A stretch of DNA of 64,000 nucleotides from Phallus indusiatus. Taxonomy: Eukaryota; Basidiomycota; Agaricomycetes; Phallales; Phallaceae. Positions 1 through 13,493 of the stretch are shown here, in pieces. The notes beneath the pieces are model-generated. The model was not told the DNA's origin. It searched no databases and was given only the letters and a program-made list of their open reading frames with translations. Location: the NCBI GenBank assembly GCA_027605045.1, contig JAQFWX010000092.1:80700-144699 (forward strand). Reading direction: 5' to 3'. The translations under genes and the position numbers were made by a program. Each line of letters starts with the position of its first letter. The first letter of the stretch is position 1.

Positions 1-608
1 TGTGTGCATGAGAATAGTGCCGCATACATCATTGCTCTTGTGTCAGTGCCTTCTTATGTGCTTTTAGCCTGATTTGAACTATTGTTTTCTGATTGCCATC
101 ATTGGCGGTGATCGAAAACGAGTGTCAAAACTCCCCCAGTCGTAAAGTAGCCGAAGTCACAAATGTGAATTACATGTTTTGGGACCGTTTATGCTTGAAT
201 CTAAGGAAGTGGTGACGAAGGCCCTTTGACACTGCATTTAGGAATGTCTTCCCTTTGAGAAATCGAATAAAAAATTACTTGGCTTTAAATCACCTACTTG
301 GACACTGAAGTTACACAAAGGTTTTTTTTCTAAAAATACACCTACAAATTATGATAAGCGAGCTTCGATCATATACTTTACTTCACCCATCTCCCACGGC
401 CCCGATGACTTTGCCAAAAAAAGCAAGAACGTGCAGAGAAGGAAAAATTCATGATTGCTCGTCCCTCTTGTCTTCGACCACGAATTTTTCGCGCAGCAAC
501 ATAGAGAAAACACCTCTGCATTGCTGTAATATCTAAGGCCATAGCCAATAAACCCCACATTCCTTTAGTTCTTTCGTTTCAGTCGCGTCTTTTGTCCTGC
601 TTTTGAAA
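1..608. other. Upstream non-coding region
   Basis: No reading frame here has coding character. Two overlapping short ORFs around 349-560 on opposite strands are chance openings. The last 60 nt before the ATG at 609 are pyrimidine-rich, as in fungal promoters and 5' leaders. It is presumably the promoter and 5' UTR of the SH3 protein gene; the previous gene lies outside the window. Confidence 0.5.
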
Positions 609-2477
609 ATGTCCCCTCATTCAACTCATCTTCATAAACGGGTTCCGAAACCTCAGTTGCTCAAAGTCGGCCTTCCGGTGTCCTTACCTTCGTCTGTAGG
701 CAATCTTTTGAATCCTGTTGTTCAAATCGGATCCTCTTCAAACTCAGCGACGAATCAATCTCCAAAACAAAATCCACCACCAAAGTCTTCTTCAAATCCA
801 TCCCCGGTTCCCTCTTCTTCCCCCTCTTCCCCTCCTCCCTCTTCTTCCCCTTCCTCGTCTCCTTCAAGTGGAGGAAACTCCGAGCAAGGCGGGAATGGAG
901 GAAGTAGTAATGGCGGGAATCAATCGAGTGATAATGGTAGTAATGGCAATAATGGGAATCAAGGAAATGGAAACGAAGGGAATAGTAATGGTAACGGTCA
1001 AGGGAGTAGTAATGGTAACGGCAACAGCGGTGGACAGTCTAACCCCGCTAATGGAAATAGCACCCCGTCGCAAAGCGGTACAGCAGGCTCAACAGGAAAC
1101 TCGGGATCCCAAGCTGGCTCCCAAGGAAGCGGGACTCAGTCTCAGCCGTCGTCGAACGAGCCTTTCCCCGGGGGAAATACATCCTCATCTTCCTCCGGTA
1201 CGATAAGTGGTGCGGCCTCTTCACCATCCTCCTCGACCAGTGTCTCCAATAACAGTAACGGCGGAGCCATCAACTCTGAATCGACTCCTGCCTCGGGAGC
1301 TCCTCCGCGAGGCGAGATCTCAGGTTCGAACGGATCCGGGGATACAACCCTTCAAGGCGGGAACGCCGGCGGCGGCAATAACGATCCATCGAAGACCGGA
1401 CAATCGCAACCCTCCACAGGCTCAGTGAACTTGCCCAACGGTCCCGGTAATGCCTTCAATACTGTGAGTAATGGCGGGGACCCTTCGTTAAATGGCGCTA
1501 CCGTATCAGCGAACTCACCTATTGCGACGAACAACCCAACCAGTAGTGGTGCCACTAGTAGCAAATCTAATGTCGGTGGAATTGCTGCAGGAATAGTTGT
1601 CTCATTGGTCGCGCTAGCACTCATTGCTTGTATCCTCTTTTTCTTACGCCGTCGTCATCAACGAAAACAGGCCGAACGACGCGTAACATGGATTTCTGGT
1701 TTCGTTGATGGTCAAGAACCTGATATGGTAGAGCGGAGCAGCATACGGAGCAGCTGGGGCACTCCCATAGAACGTCTGACGTCGTGGGCGAGGACATCGA
1801 ACGAGGATCCCTTTGCTTTTGATGCTTCACAGAACGCGCTTCCAGTCCTACCTCAACCTGTGCACTCTCCACCAGATGTTAGACGACCTCATTCCGCAAG
1901 TCCCGAGGTTCCCGAAAATCCATTTTCGGATGTCCCAGGGAATGCTCAAGACTCCTTGCATCTACCTCAAGTTCCGTCTACACTTCCTATCCGTCTAAGC
2001 TTGATCTCCGCTGGTTCCTGTCAAGATCCTTTTGACGATGCTAATCGGACTGTGGAGCCTATCGGCAACTCCAATAACGGTCGGACGACATCCGAACAGT
2101 ATGCTCCCGGACACGGACCGACTCAAGCCAACTTCCCCATGCCGCCTTCTACCCCAGCTTCCGTGAAATCTGGAATTGCAATTGGGAGCCCATCGGATCT
2201 TGGCCATCGCAAGGAACTTTTGGCACCTAGCATTACATTTAGTTTTCCTGATTCTCCGATTTCTCCAACATTTGCTTCCCCAGATACCGCGTCGTATCTT
2301 CACCGGGTATCGGTGAAACACGATTTCCGCGCCTCACAAGCCAGGAGTGACGAAGTTCACCTTGAAAAGGGGGAAGAAGTTAATGTTGTGAGCGTGTACG
2401 AAGACGGGTGGGCATTCGTTCAAAGAGAGAAAGATAATGAACGTGGACTTGTGCCACTGAATTGTTTAGATCTTTAG
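609..2477 (+). CDS. Fus1-like single-pass membrane protein with C-terminal SH3 domain
   Basis: This is a single-exon gene of 622 aa. The in-frame codons just upstream are TTG and AAA, so ATG 609 is taken as the start. Residues about 40-325 are extremely rich in Ser, Gly, Asn, Pro and Thr, as expected for an O-glycosylated stalk. Residues about 327-347 form one hydrophobic helix (IVVSLVALALIACILFF) followed by RRRHQRK, a stop-transfer signal placing the C-terminus in the cytosol. The tail is polar and Pro-rich and ends in an SH3 domain (about 564-622, with DEVHLEKGEEV and YEDGWAFV). The layout of glycosylated stalk, single helix and C-terminal SH3 matches yeast Fus1 rather than four-helix Sho1, so a role in polarity, fusion or wall sensing is plausible but inferred. 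No clear cleavable signal peptide is seen. Confidence 0.82.
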   Translation: MSPHSTHLHKRVPKPQLLKVGLPVSLPSSVGNLLNPVVQIGSSSNSATNQSPKQNPPPKSSSNPSPVPSSSPSSPPPSSSPSSSPSSGGNSEQGGNGGSSNGGNQSSDNGSNGNNGNQGNGNEGNSNGNGQGSSNGNGNSGGQSNPANGNSTPSQSGTAGSTGNSGSQAGSQGSGTQSQPSSNEPFPGGNTSSSSSGTISGAASSPSSSTSVSNNSNGGAINSESTPASGAPPRGEISGSNGSGDTTLQGGNAGGGNNDPSKTGQSQPSTGSVNLPNGPGNAFNTVSNGGDPSLNGATVSANSPIATNNPTSSGATSSKSNVGGIAAGIVVSLVALALIACILFFLRRRHQRKQAERRVTWISGFVDGQEPDMVERSSIRSSWGTPIERLTSWARTSNEDPFAFDASQNALPVLPQPVHSPPDVRRPHSASPEVPENPFSDVPGNAQDSLHLPQVPSTLPIRLSLISAGSCQDPFDDANRTVEPIGNSNNGRTTSEQYAPGHGPTQANFPMPPSTPASVKSGIAIGSPSDLGHRKELLAPSITFSFPDSPISPTFASPDTASYLHRVSVKHDFRASQARSDEVHLEKGEEVNVVSVYEDGWAFVQREKDNERGLVPLNCLDL

Positions 2478-2885
2478 CTGGACGATTTACTTGTGAGTAT
2501 TCCTTTCACACCAAAATAATAGTGTTATGTTTTCTAATCAACGGCAAACACAGTACCATTCCTGATCGCAAAAAAAAATTAGCCATGCGATCCGTCAGGA
2601 TACAAAGAACAATACCCTTTATTTCCAATCAAGGTTTCCTTTCCTTTCGTTATTTTTGTAACCTTGCTTGCATCTTTTTTCCCTTATAAATCTTTCCGTT
2701 CTTTCCCTTCCCCTCCAAACTTCCCTTTATAGTATGCCGTTTTGGAAAGACGCCTTATTTAAATATTCTGTACTTGTTTGATAGTTTGCAAGCAGGTGAT
2801 ATAGAGGATTCAATTTTAGTTTTGTTACTTCCATATTCTATGTTCCGATTTGATTTGACATAGTGGTTGCGTATGCAGAATATCA
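2478..2885. other. Convergent 3' spacer
   Basis: About 400 bp between two convergent genes. It is AT- and T-rich with no coding frame and presumably holds both 3' UTRs and polyadenylation signals. Confidence 0.5.
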
Positions 2886-3270
2886 TCACTGTTGTCGAGC
2901 GAGTTGTTTCGTCAAATTATCAATATACAGTTGTAGTGTCTGGTTGCCTGATGTGAGTTTGTCTACTTCTCCTTGAACCTCTTTCACTCGTGTAAGCAGG
3001 GCTAAATCGATAAAATCATGAAATCTAACAATTTGAGTATTAAAGAATTGAATAGAACCTCGTAAGTCCTCTTGGGCAGCTTGAATCTCTCTGTAGTCCG
3101 GTTTGAAGTGAGAACGTTAAGTCAATAATCTGATCATCTCCAAATAGATTACAAAGCGAATACCTGAGAGTACGGTCTTTTTTCATAGCAACAGAAACAA
3201 TGTCAACCTCTCCTTCCGGAGCTGAGGTGGCACCCCAGGCTGTGGTATCTTCAAATGGTGTGAACGACAT
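2886..3270 (-). CDS. Short coiled-coil protein (SCOC-like), two exons
   Basis: Two exons, 3270-3164 and 3090-2886, are joined across a 73-nt GT-AG intron (3163-3091) and encode 103 aa. The N-terminal third is acidic and Ser/Thr-containing (MSFTPFEDTTAWGATS). The C-terminal two thirds are a continuous amphipathic helix rich in Gln, Leu and Val. It ends in SGNQTLQLYIDNLTKQLA, which resembles the conserved end of the SCOC family (ENQVLGQYIENL in the human protein). SCOC proteins bind Arl-type GTPases at the Golgi and are linked to autophagy; that role is inferred by family. The gene is convergent with the SH3 gene and would be missed by ORF-length filters. Confidence 0.72.
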
Positions 3271-6200
3271 CCCTTCGGGTGTAGAAAGGTGTAGTCGGTG
3301 TCGAGAGAACTGAGATGGACGGATCTGTGACAGAATATGTCACCCTTATTACGTAAGTATGATCGGTACGAGTTTAAGCGCCACATTCACGCGAACCGCG
3401 TATTGCTGGAACTCGCCGGGAGCTGTCGAAGTGTGCCAGTTGACTTTGCAATCCTATATCGTTGAGAGTTCAAATGGAAATGATCGTAAGTTTCTGAGGT
3501 CAATTTTCTCATAAAATTAAACTTCCCCTTTTTAGGTGGTAATTCATAATTAATCATTATCGAGATGGATCATGGGATCGTCGAGAACCTTAGAAAATGA
3601 TATCCAGGTTTTGAATAAAAAACAAGAGCTCCTATGGGACGCCTTCGGCGCTGCAAGGAAATTCTCGAGTTCATATTATGACTAGCTTCTTCGCCGCAGT
3701 GACATTTCGCAATTGATCCAACTTGCGGCTGCTTCTCAGCTGGTTCCTCTGGATAATCGAGCGGAGGGTTCGGGGAAAATGGATTCCTAATCAAATTATG
3801 TTATAATCTCATGGGAATGGATTGGAAGCTATGAATTTGGGCCGAAATGTCATGTTGAGTTCCTTTCTCGCCTCGGGCTTTCCAGTGAATCAACATTTAT
3901 TAATTAATCAGTGAAATGTTAGGACTATGTACATGACAATTCAAGGATCCAACTTCTTACGAGTTGCACGGGTAAGTCTTCTCCGCCAAATTAACCCCTG
4001 AGCTGAGCCCTTTCAAGAACACTTTTAAAAACTTTGTTTTACCCTGACGTATCTGATACGTTCTGACAATCATTTGCAAAGCCTCGCGTCAAATTTTAAT
4101 GAATTAGGAGATTAAGTTCATTCAACCTGAGGAGCCGGAACCTAAGTAGCATGACAACCCTGCGTTATACTACTACAAATGATTGTCAGGTAATCAATTG
4201 CCCTTAATTGAAGAGAGTCATGCGCCTGATTTTATAGATCTAACCACTGGTTATCAAAAATGGCGGGGTCAAGCTATAAAATAACGTGAGTGAAACCAAT
4301 CCATTCGTGGCAAGTATCAATACAGATAATTTCAGAGAAGCGATAAGAGAACCGTGACGGATGGAGGATTGATTTTACAATTATCTGAGAAGCAAAATTC
4401 TTTTCAAGTCCTGGCCGCCAACCGATTTCATGAAAGTAACAGTTATGCCAAGCTTTACCAAACTTTTCATACCCCAGGGAATACGCTACCAGACAAGGTA
4501 CGGCATGGGCATTGCGTTTACTGTCTGAAGACGCCATCGTGTGATGTGCATGTGGTGTGGCGATGTCCATCAAACGACTCACAACTTAAAGGATACGGAC
4601 ATTCATCCAGCCGGTGTAAACTTCATCCATAGGTGTTTAGATCATTCGGAGGTCGTGATCGGAATGGCAAAAAATCAGAGGTATTAGGACAATTGGGTGC
4701 CAGTTGACCAGATCTAGAGGCAAATTGTTAGCCCGAATGTGGATCACCATTATTCAAAACATTTTGGTTATAATATTTGAAGAACAATTAAGTTGTCAGG
4801 CACTTATTAGAGTTATAGGAGTCAATGCGTTTCAGCGCTCACGGACATCATGCTAGCGCGTAAAAGCACATGCCGTAGAGGTGAGTTGGGTTTGTGCATA
4901 ATTAAAAAAATGATGATGATGAGGTACTTCTTGAAAGGTAAAGATACCGCTGACAATCATGCGTTCTCTCGGATAGAATTACACTAATGGAAGCAGTAGC
5001 TGTGTGGAACATTGACAACTGTCAGTCAAGGAGGGTAACAGCATAGCAACAAAGGCCACTAGTGTGCGAATCTTTCAAAAGCTCCATTATAATTTGCTCC
5101 AGCCTGAGCATAGTAGTCATGATCAATCAGTAATCATTAGTCAGTCATCAATAAAACTAACTGGTCCGACCCTGCGATGAAGGCTCCCATGACTGCCGGT
5201 CTAGAGCTGCGGTGGCCCAATCAAAACAATCGGCAGTCGGTATCGGTACTTGGAGTATACACATTGGTTATCCAATCTTTCCGCAAGACAATGGAACAAA
5301 AATGTACAGAAAGAGCGCTTCGTCCAAGTCCGAGCAGGTCGACGCCGAGCTAACTGATGTTACACAACAGTTTCTAGATTCAATGTGGCACTTCCCAGGT
5401 CCGTCGACATGCCGACGACATAGTTTTTTTTTTTGCGAATAGATATACGATGAAAACTATTCAAACCAAATATGGAAACCCCATATTTAGCCGTACCTAT
5501 GATCAGGGGTTAGTGTAGCATGAGGTAATAAGATTTGGTCGATTATTCTAGGAATGGATCTTCAAATATTTACCCAGTATTCTTGAGTTCGTTCTAGTTT
5601 ATAAGGCTAGGTCGAATATTCGGAGCTACGGGACGAGCTTTTTTGTTCACCTTGAGAGTAAGTGAGGAGCCAAGAAAGGAAATTGACGTCATAAGTATAC
5701 GTCGGGTCGGAGATACACGTTTATCAAAAACTTAGGTAATTATAGAATCTGTTGATCAAGCTGTTGTCTTTAATTACCCGCAGCAATTTATATTTTCGCC
5801 TGGTGGTATAAATTGGTCAGGGAGGGTGTAGTCAATGGAATTGGACGCTCTTGGCACTTGCTTCAAGAGGTTGAATCATTTGGAGTAATTTTTTTTTTGG
5901 GTGCTGACCTGTGCTGACATATTTGTAAATTTCGGTGCGTGTGGGGAAGAAGATCGAGAATAGCTAGGCGACAAAAACTCGATCACATGAGCTTTGTGGA
6001 CGAGCCCTTGAGGATCCTCAAACATCCGATACATTGTTTGCGTGTGAACAGCTCACAGGGTGAATCATATTTTCGGCTGTTCCGAGGTTGAGTCGAAGAT
6101 GCGGTCTCTCGGCAAGATAGGAACATGTGGGAGAGGCGGTTTTAAGGAACCGAGGGCAGGGACCTCTCAACCCCTACACATACAAGTGCTATACGTATTG

Positions 6201-7340
6201 TAAAAAAAGATTTTCTTTCTGCAGTTTTTTTTGTGGGGTTTCATCTCTCCGTAGGTCGCATTTATACTTGGGCAGTTGGTTTCTGCTTATAAGATGAGGC
6301 GAATACGCGGTATTGTTCTTATCGTATGATACCAAAATTCAAGATTCAATATAGGTTCTTCCAGGCTGAAAATTCTGAAGCCGGAAAGGAAAGAACGCTG
6401 TGTGGCGTAGATCAAAGTGACGAGAAGTCTAGCTGGACACAAAAAGGGTGACGGAAGAAGGAACATGCCTACCATTCAGGTCCGAAGTTGGGCTGTCTAT
6501 ATTATTTTAAGTCTGGACGGCCTCATAAGTTGCAACAAAGGAATGCAGGTTTGTGGAGTATCCGGAAATCGGAAGAGAACGAGCGAACGCGCCTCCTGAA
6601 ACAAAGTAGCCACTAAAGTAGTGAATCGATTAGGCTTCACTTGGGCTATTCAATAATAATCCCCATTTTCAAAAGGCCTTCATATAAGACAATCAATAGT
6701 ATAGGGGTAGGGAATTAACTAAATGGAATTGAATCGATCATGCATCGCCGCTGCATAGGTTCAAAAGCGCGCCAGGTTGGCAATTGATTGGAATTTGCAC
6801 GTACAACTAAGTGCCGGCATAGCCATTACATACAACTTGAACTGAAAAACACTGATGGGTTTTGGCGGTATCTGCCGGTAACATTGGAAAACGCAGGATG
6901 TAATGGGTCAAAGAGACAAATGTGGGTAAATCTCTAATTTGCGCCCCGCGCGTGACATAAGATGCAACGTGTTTATTGCGGTCTATCCTAAATAGGCTCC
7001 AGCCAGTCCAGGCCATGCGAGCCGTGCCCCTGGGCCACGGTTATCTATGGTGCGACTAATTGTAATAGCCCGCAGAGTTCTATCAACGAAGATACTTCGC
7101 CAAGTATAACAAACAAAGAATGGTCAGAATTTTTTTATGAAAAAAAAAACTCCCATCGTTGCTGCCAGGCACGATTCCGACGCCCTTGAACTCTATCGAC
7201 AATAGCCAATGGGAACAATAATCGAACGTCTTTGGGTCCATCATCCAGGGGTCCGGCGCAGTAAGCGGCGTATACCCCTCTAGGTCAACCGCGTCTCTTC
7301 GCATTCTCGCTCTTTCTTTCCTGCCTCTACCTTCGCTGGC
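3271..7340. other. Gene-poor 4 kb region, no supported gene
   Basis: No recognisable domain was found on either strand. The longest plus-strand opening is 4354-4632 (92 codons). It is flanked by intron-like sequences: an AG at 4335 preceded by a GTGAGT-type donor near 4286, and a GTACGG after 4498. Its peptide matches no family I know and I cannot build a complete gene from it. The rest is AT-rich with scattered T-tracts. It may be intergenic DNA, a decayed gene or relic repeats. The final ~150 bp before 7341 are CT-rich and look like the promoter of the next gene. Confidence 0.4.
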
Positions 7341-10300
7341 ATGGACAACCATTATACAAGTCGTTCGATGCCACCACCACCGTCATTGCCATCCGCCTCG
7401 GTCCAGCATGACCAAGACCCTGTCTACGACCGCTACAAGCGGCTCAAACGTCTCTACATCGAAATGGAGCAAAAATTCAACGCAATGTATGTGGATTTAC
7501 AACGGGCTGGAGAGCAAAATCGTCGATTGGTACGAGAACGAGAGTGCGTTTTGTCATGCATTTTTAGCTACGTTTCCCAACGCCGTGATCGATAGTATGC
7601 TCCTCGACCGTATTCACGACATGAATGTCTCACAATCGTCACCATCATCAACTCCAGCTGCCAGCACTTCGCTGGCAACGTCTTCTCGGGGTGTGTCAGA
7701 TGTATATTCGTCCAGAAGTGCTCCACCACCCATCCGTGGTTCTCGAGAGGCCGCCCTGCAGCGGTTTTTGGACGAAGATTCCGACGACGACCTTCCGCCA
7801 CCGCATAGGCCGTCCGTAAATTATGATCGGCGAGACTTTACTGCGAGCACCATCAATGGCGTGGAAAATGGGAGCAGGCCCTATGCCGTACCTGACAGAG
7901 ACCGCTATTCCTATCCTCCACCGGCCGGACCGGTGAATTCCACGCAGGCCCATCCGGTGTATTCCCCAGAATCGACACCAACGCCATACCATCGTCACCA
8001 GTCGTCCGCTTCGGCCACTTCTATTTCACAATTTCAAGCACACGCTAACAGCAATGATGGTGGTAGTAATAATAACGCTGCTTCGACACAGCCCAGCCGT
8101 CATCATCCTCATCATCCTCCTCAGGCTTCGTCGCAGTCACATCTAATTCATGACCCATATTATCCGTCGTACGCCCATTCTGGCCCTCGTTCAAGAACTC
8201 CACCTTCAGCAAGGTCGGGATTTCCTTTTTTTTTTTTGATGATGCATCTATTCATTCATTCATTTATTTATTTCATATTAAATTTCTTGCTTCTTGCAGT
8301 CCGCTCTCCGAATACTCTTCTCACAAGCGCCCACTAGACGTGGATGAGGAGGTCGCTAGCAAAAGGGTCAGATTAGGCCAATATCATCAACAGCAGCTAC
8401 AGCAATCATCTGGCTCCCTGTCCAAACCTGTTTCATCTACATCATCACAGTCCGCGGCTTTCGCAAATGGCTCTCCATCTCCTCCTGTCCAAGAACAAGC
8501 ACCGCGTGGGAGCGGTGCTAGAGGCGGTAGATCTCGCAAAGGTCGAGCTGGTTCCGTTTCGGCCGTCAGCGCTGCAGAAGCCCCTGTCAGAAAGCGTAGA
8601 TCAAGGCAAAGCAAATCCGCGCGCGATGCCGAGAAGGGCTTATCTGACGAGGAAGTGGCACATTCAGTGGACCGACGTAATCACCATGATGGCTTAGAGC
8701 CACCCATGCCTGGGTCCTCCCGTCGACAAGGACCTGTTAAAGAACGATCCGCATCGCCTCCTGTTCCTCCACCGTCCATGCCGGCGAATATTATCAGACG
8801 CGATAGCTCACCTTCCAGGTCATACAGTCCTGCTCCTCCTGCTTTGCCTCCGACCGGACCCCCGCCGAGAAATCGGTGCGTAAATATACCTTAATCCATC
8901 TCAGTTTTCTCTTAAGATCATCCAGTTTATCGTCGGTCGCTGATGCTCGTAATTCCAGCAGATCTAATGCGCATGCTCCCCCACCTCCCCCTCTAGCTCT
9001 TCCCAGACCCCGCAGCACCAAACCGAAACGTTTGAAAGCGCATACGGTTCAAAGCAAGAGCTATAGCATCCCAACCGTTCCAAGGTTAACCACTAAGTCT
9101 AGAAACGTAATGAAACATATGCTTATTATTGTCTAATAGAATATCTGGTGGAAGACCCCAGCTTCCGTTGAATGTGGGCATAATGACAGTTCGCAATCTA
9201 GGGAAAGTTTGTCTGGAAAAGCACTTTCATACTGAAAGGTATATCTTCCCGGTTGGTTACGAAGTGACTAGGTACCCGCGTTCTCTTCATTAACTTGAAC
9301 TTGAGTTGATATCTCACCATCACGTCAGGCGGTACTTTTCAATGCACAACCCGGAAACAGAGGCCCAATACACATGTACCATTCTTCATGGTGCAGACGT
9401 AGACGGCGGAAATGGACCAAGGTCAGCGATCTATCAATGTTTCGCATTTCGTGTTCATGAATATTTGAACAGGTTTAAGATTGTTGCGAGCGACGATGTA
9501 GAACATCCTATCATTGCTGGAACAGCGACTGGCGCGTGGAGTGTGATTGTTAAAGCTGCAAACAAGATACGCAATCGGTACGTCTGAAGCGATTCTACAT
9601 CTTTTGCAGAGCAGACTATGAATACATTTAAAACCAACTACACAGGCAACACTCTAATTCTGTTTCTGGCCCGGATTATTTCGGATTGGGTCAGAACACG
9701 ATTAAACACTTATTGCAAGAACTAGATAACGCTAGTCTTCTTCAAGACTACGTCAGACAGACGTTCATCGAAGGCGGGTGAGTTCGGGCATTGAGCTTTC
9801 CCCTTCGCATCGTTCTCTCTTTTCTCAATCACGTTTGTCCCGTCTTAGTCCTCTAGGCGGCAGACATGCGGCTGTTACAGCTGCCATTAATATTGACGAT
9901 AAACCGCCGCAGCCAACCGCGTCCACGTCTCATGTTCGCCCACATGCTCATACATCAAAGTCGTCATCGCCTATGGACCAGCCCCCTGATGATCAAGAGC
10001 CAGACGGAAGTTCCGCTATGGGCGGCGCAGATTTCGAACGCGAACGCGAGCTGGAAGGCAACGAAGTGAACGATTCAATGTCTCATGGAAATGTATCTCC
10101 GCCTCCTGTAGCGAGATCACCGCGTACTGGTGGAACAAGAGGGTCTGTACACGACGAGGAAGGCGGACACCCGCATTCATCATCATCTTCGAAGGTACCT
10201 TCCATACAGACATTCAATCAACAACAGCCATCGATATCCCAGCAACGTGGATCGCCTACTGGACCGGTGCATTCTCATTCCCTTTCGCGATCGTCTTATG

Positions 10301-10560
10301 ATGATTCGCGGTCACCTTCAGAGAAGGATAGAGGCGAGAAGGAGCGGGACCGCGAGAGATACGGACCTGATTCGCCTAACATGCCATCTGGAATGCGGGG
10401 CCTGATGAACCCATATAACAATTCGCCAGACGGGAGCCGTTCGGAATATTCTCCTAATTCTCGACAAGGGAAGGGACCCCTTAGTCCCAAAGACGACTAT
10501 CATGATCGGGATCGCGAACGAGAGGATTACAGGTCGCGTATGCCACCTTCACCCCAATAA
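7341..10560 (+). CDS. FYRN/FYRC (FY-rich) domain nuclear protein, TBRG1-like
   Basis: Nine exons: 7341-7543, 7596-8213, 8300-8875, 8926-9084, 9140-9271, 9329-9421, 9473-9577, 9646-9777 and 9849-10560. They sum to 2730 nt, giving 909 aa. A coiled coil at about residues 28-80 (YDRYKRLKRLYIEMEQK) is followed by long Ser/Pro/His-rich disorder and basic nuclear-signal-like patches (VRKRRSRQSK, TKPKRLK). The FYRN part (GRPQLPLNVGIMTVRNLG, then FPVGYEVTRRYFSM) runs straight into FYRC (GTATGAWSVIVKAANKIRNR, then SGPDYFGLGQNTIKHLLQEL). The C-terminal ~240 residues are disordered. FYRN/FYRC occur together in MLL-type proteins and TBRG1; without SET or PHD domains this resembles TBRG1. A chromatin or transcription role is inferred. 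The GTGAGT at 9778 could also be read through to an immediate TGA (9779-9781), which would drop the tail, but the open 712-nt frame favours splicing. Confidence 0.85.
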
Positions 10561-12952
<2,392 letters not shown>

Positions 12953-13493
12953 ACCATTTTCTCAGCCTCATTTTCGTTATCTCTTGTATTTGTCCTGTAT
13001 CACTACAGCTTCCTACATTATAATTCTTTTCTGTTATATAAATAACGTCTGCGACTAGGCTCTAGGCTCTAGTAAAATAGATGGGTATCCCCCAACTTTC
13101 GAGACATCTGAAACATCATGCCACTTCCGAGTCGCAGCATCGCATTCTGAGTTTCAAAATGGGCGGGGTGCGGCTCGGCCCAAGATTGTATCCGGAACGG
13201 TCCTTTTCCGCGTCCGTACCGTAACTTGCAGAAAATATTTTGCGCATATCGGTAGACTTGTTGACATGATTTGAGGGTTAAAATTAAATGTGCCAGCTGA
13301 GGGCAGGTCAGGGGAGATCACTGATTATTATATTATAGTATATATATCATTTTTTTAAATCAATTGCAAGATGTTGACATAAATTCTTTGACGAAATAGC
13401 TAGTCAACCCTACGCAAACTGGTAGTAGATTACAGGTTATCATTGTATTATTCAGTCCTATTGTTATACATTGGTCTTTTTCTAAAAGCAACT
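12953..13493. other. Convergent spacer after histone H4
   Basis: About 540 bp between H4 and the minus-strand DUF6534 gene. It has a tandem GGCTCTA(G) doublet near 13058-13072 and AT-rich runs near 13330-13350. No coding potential is seen. Confidence 0.45.
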
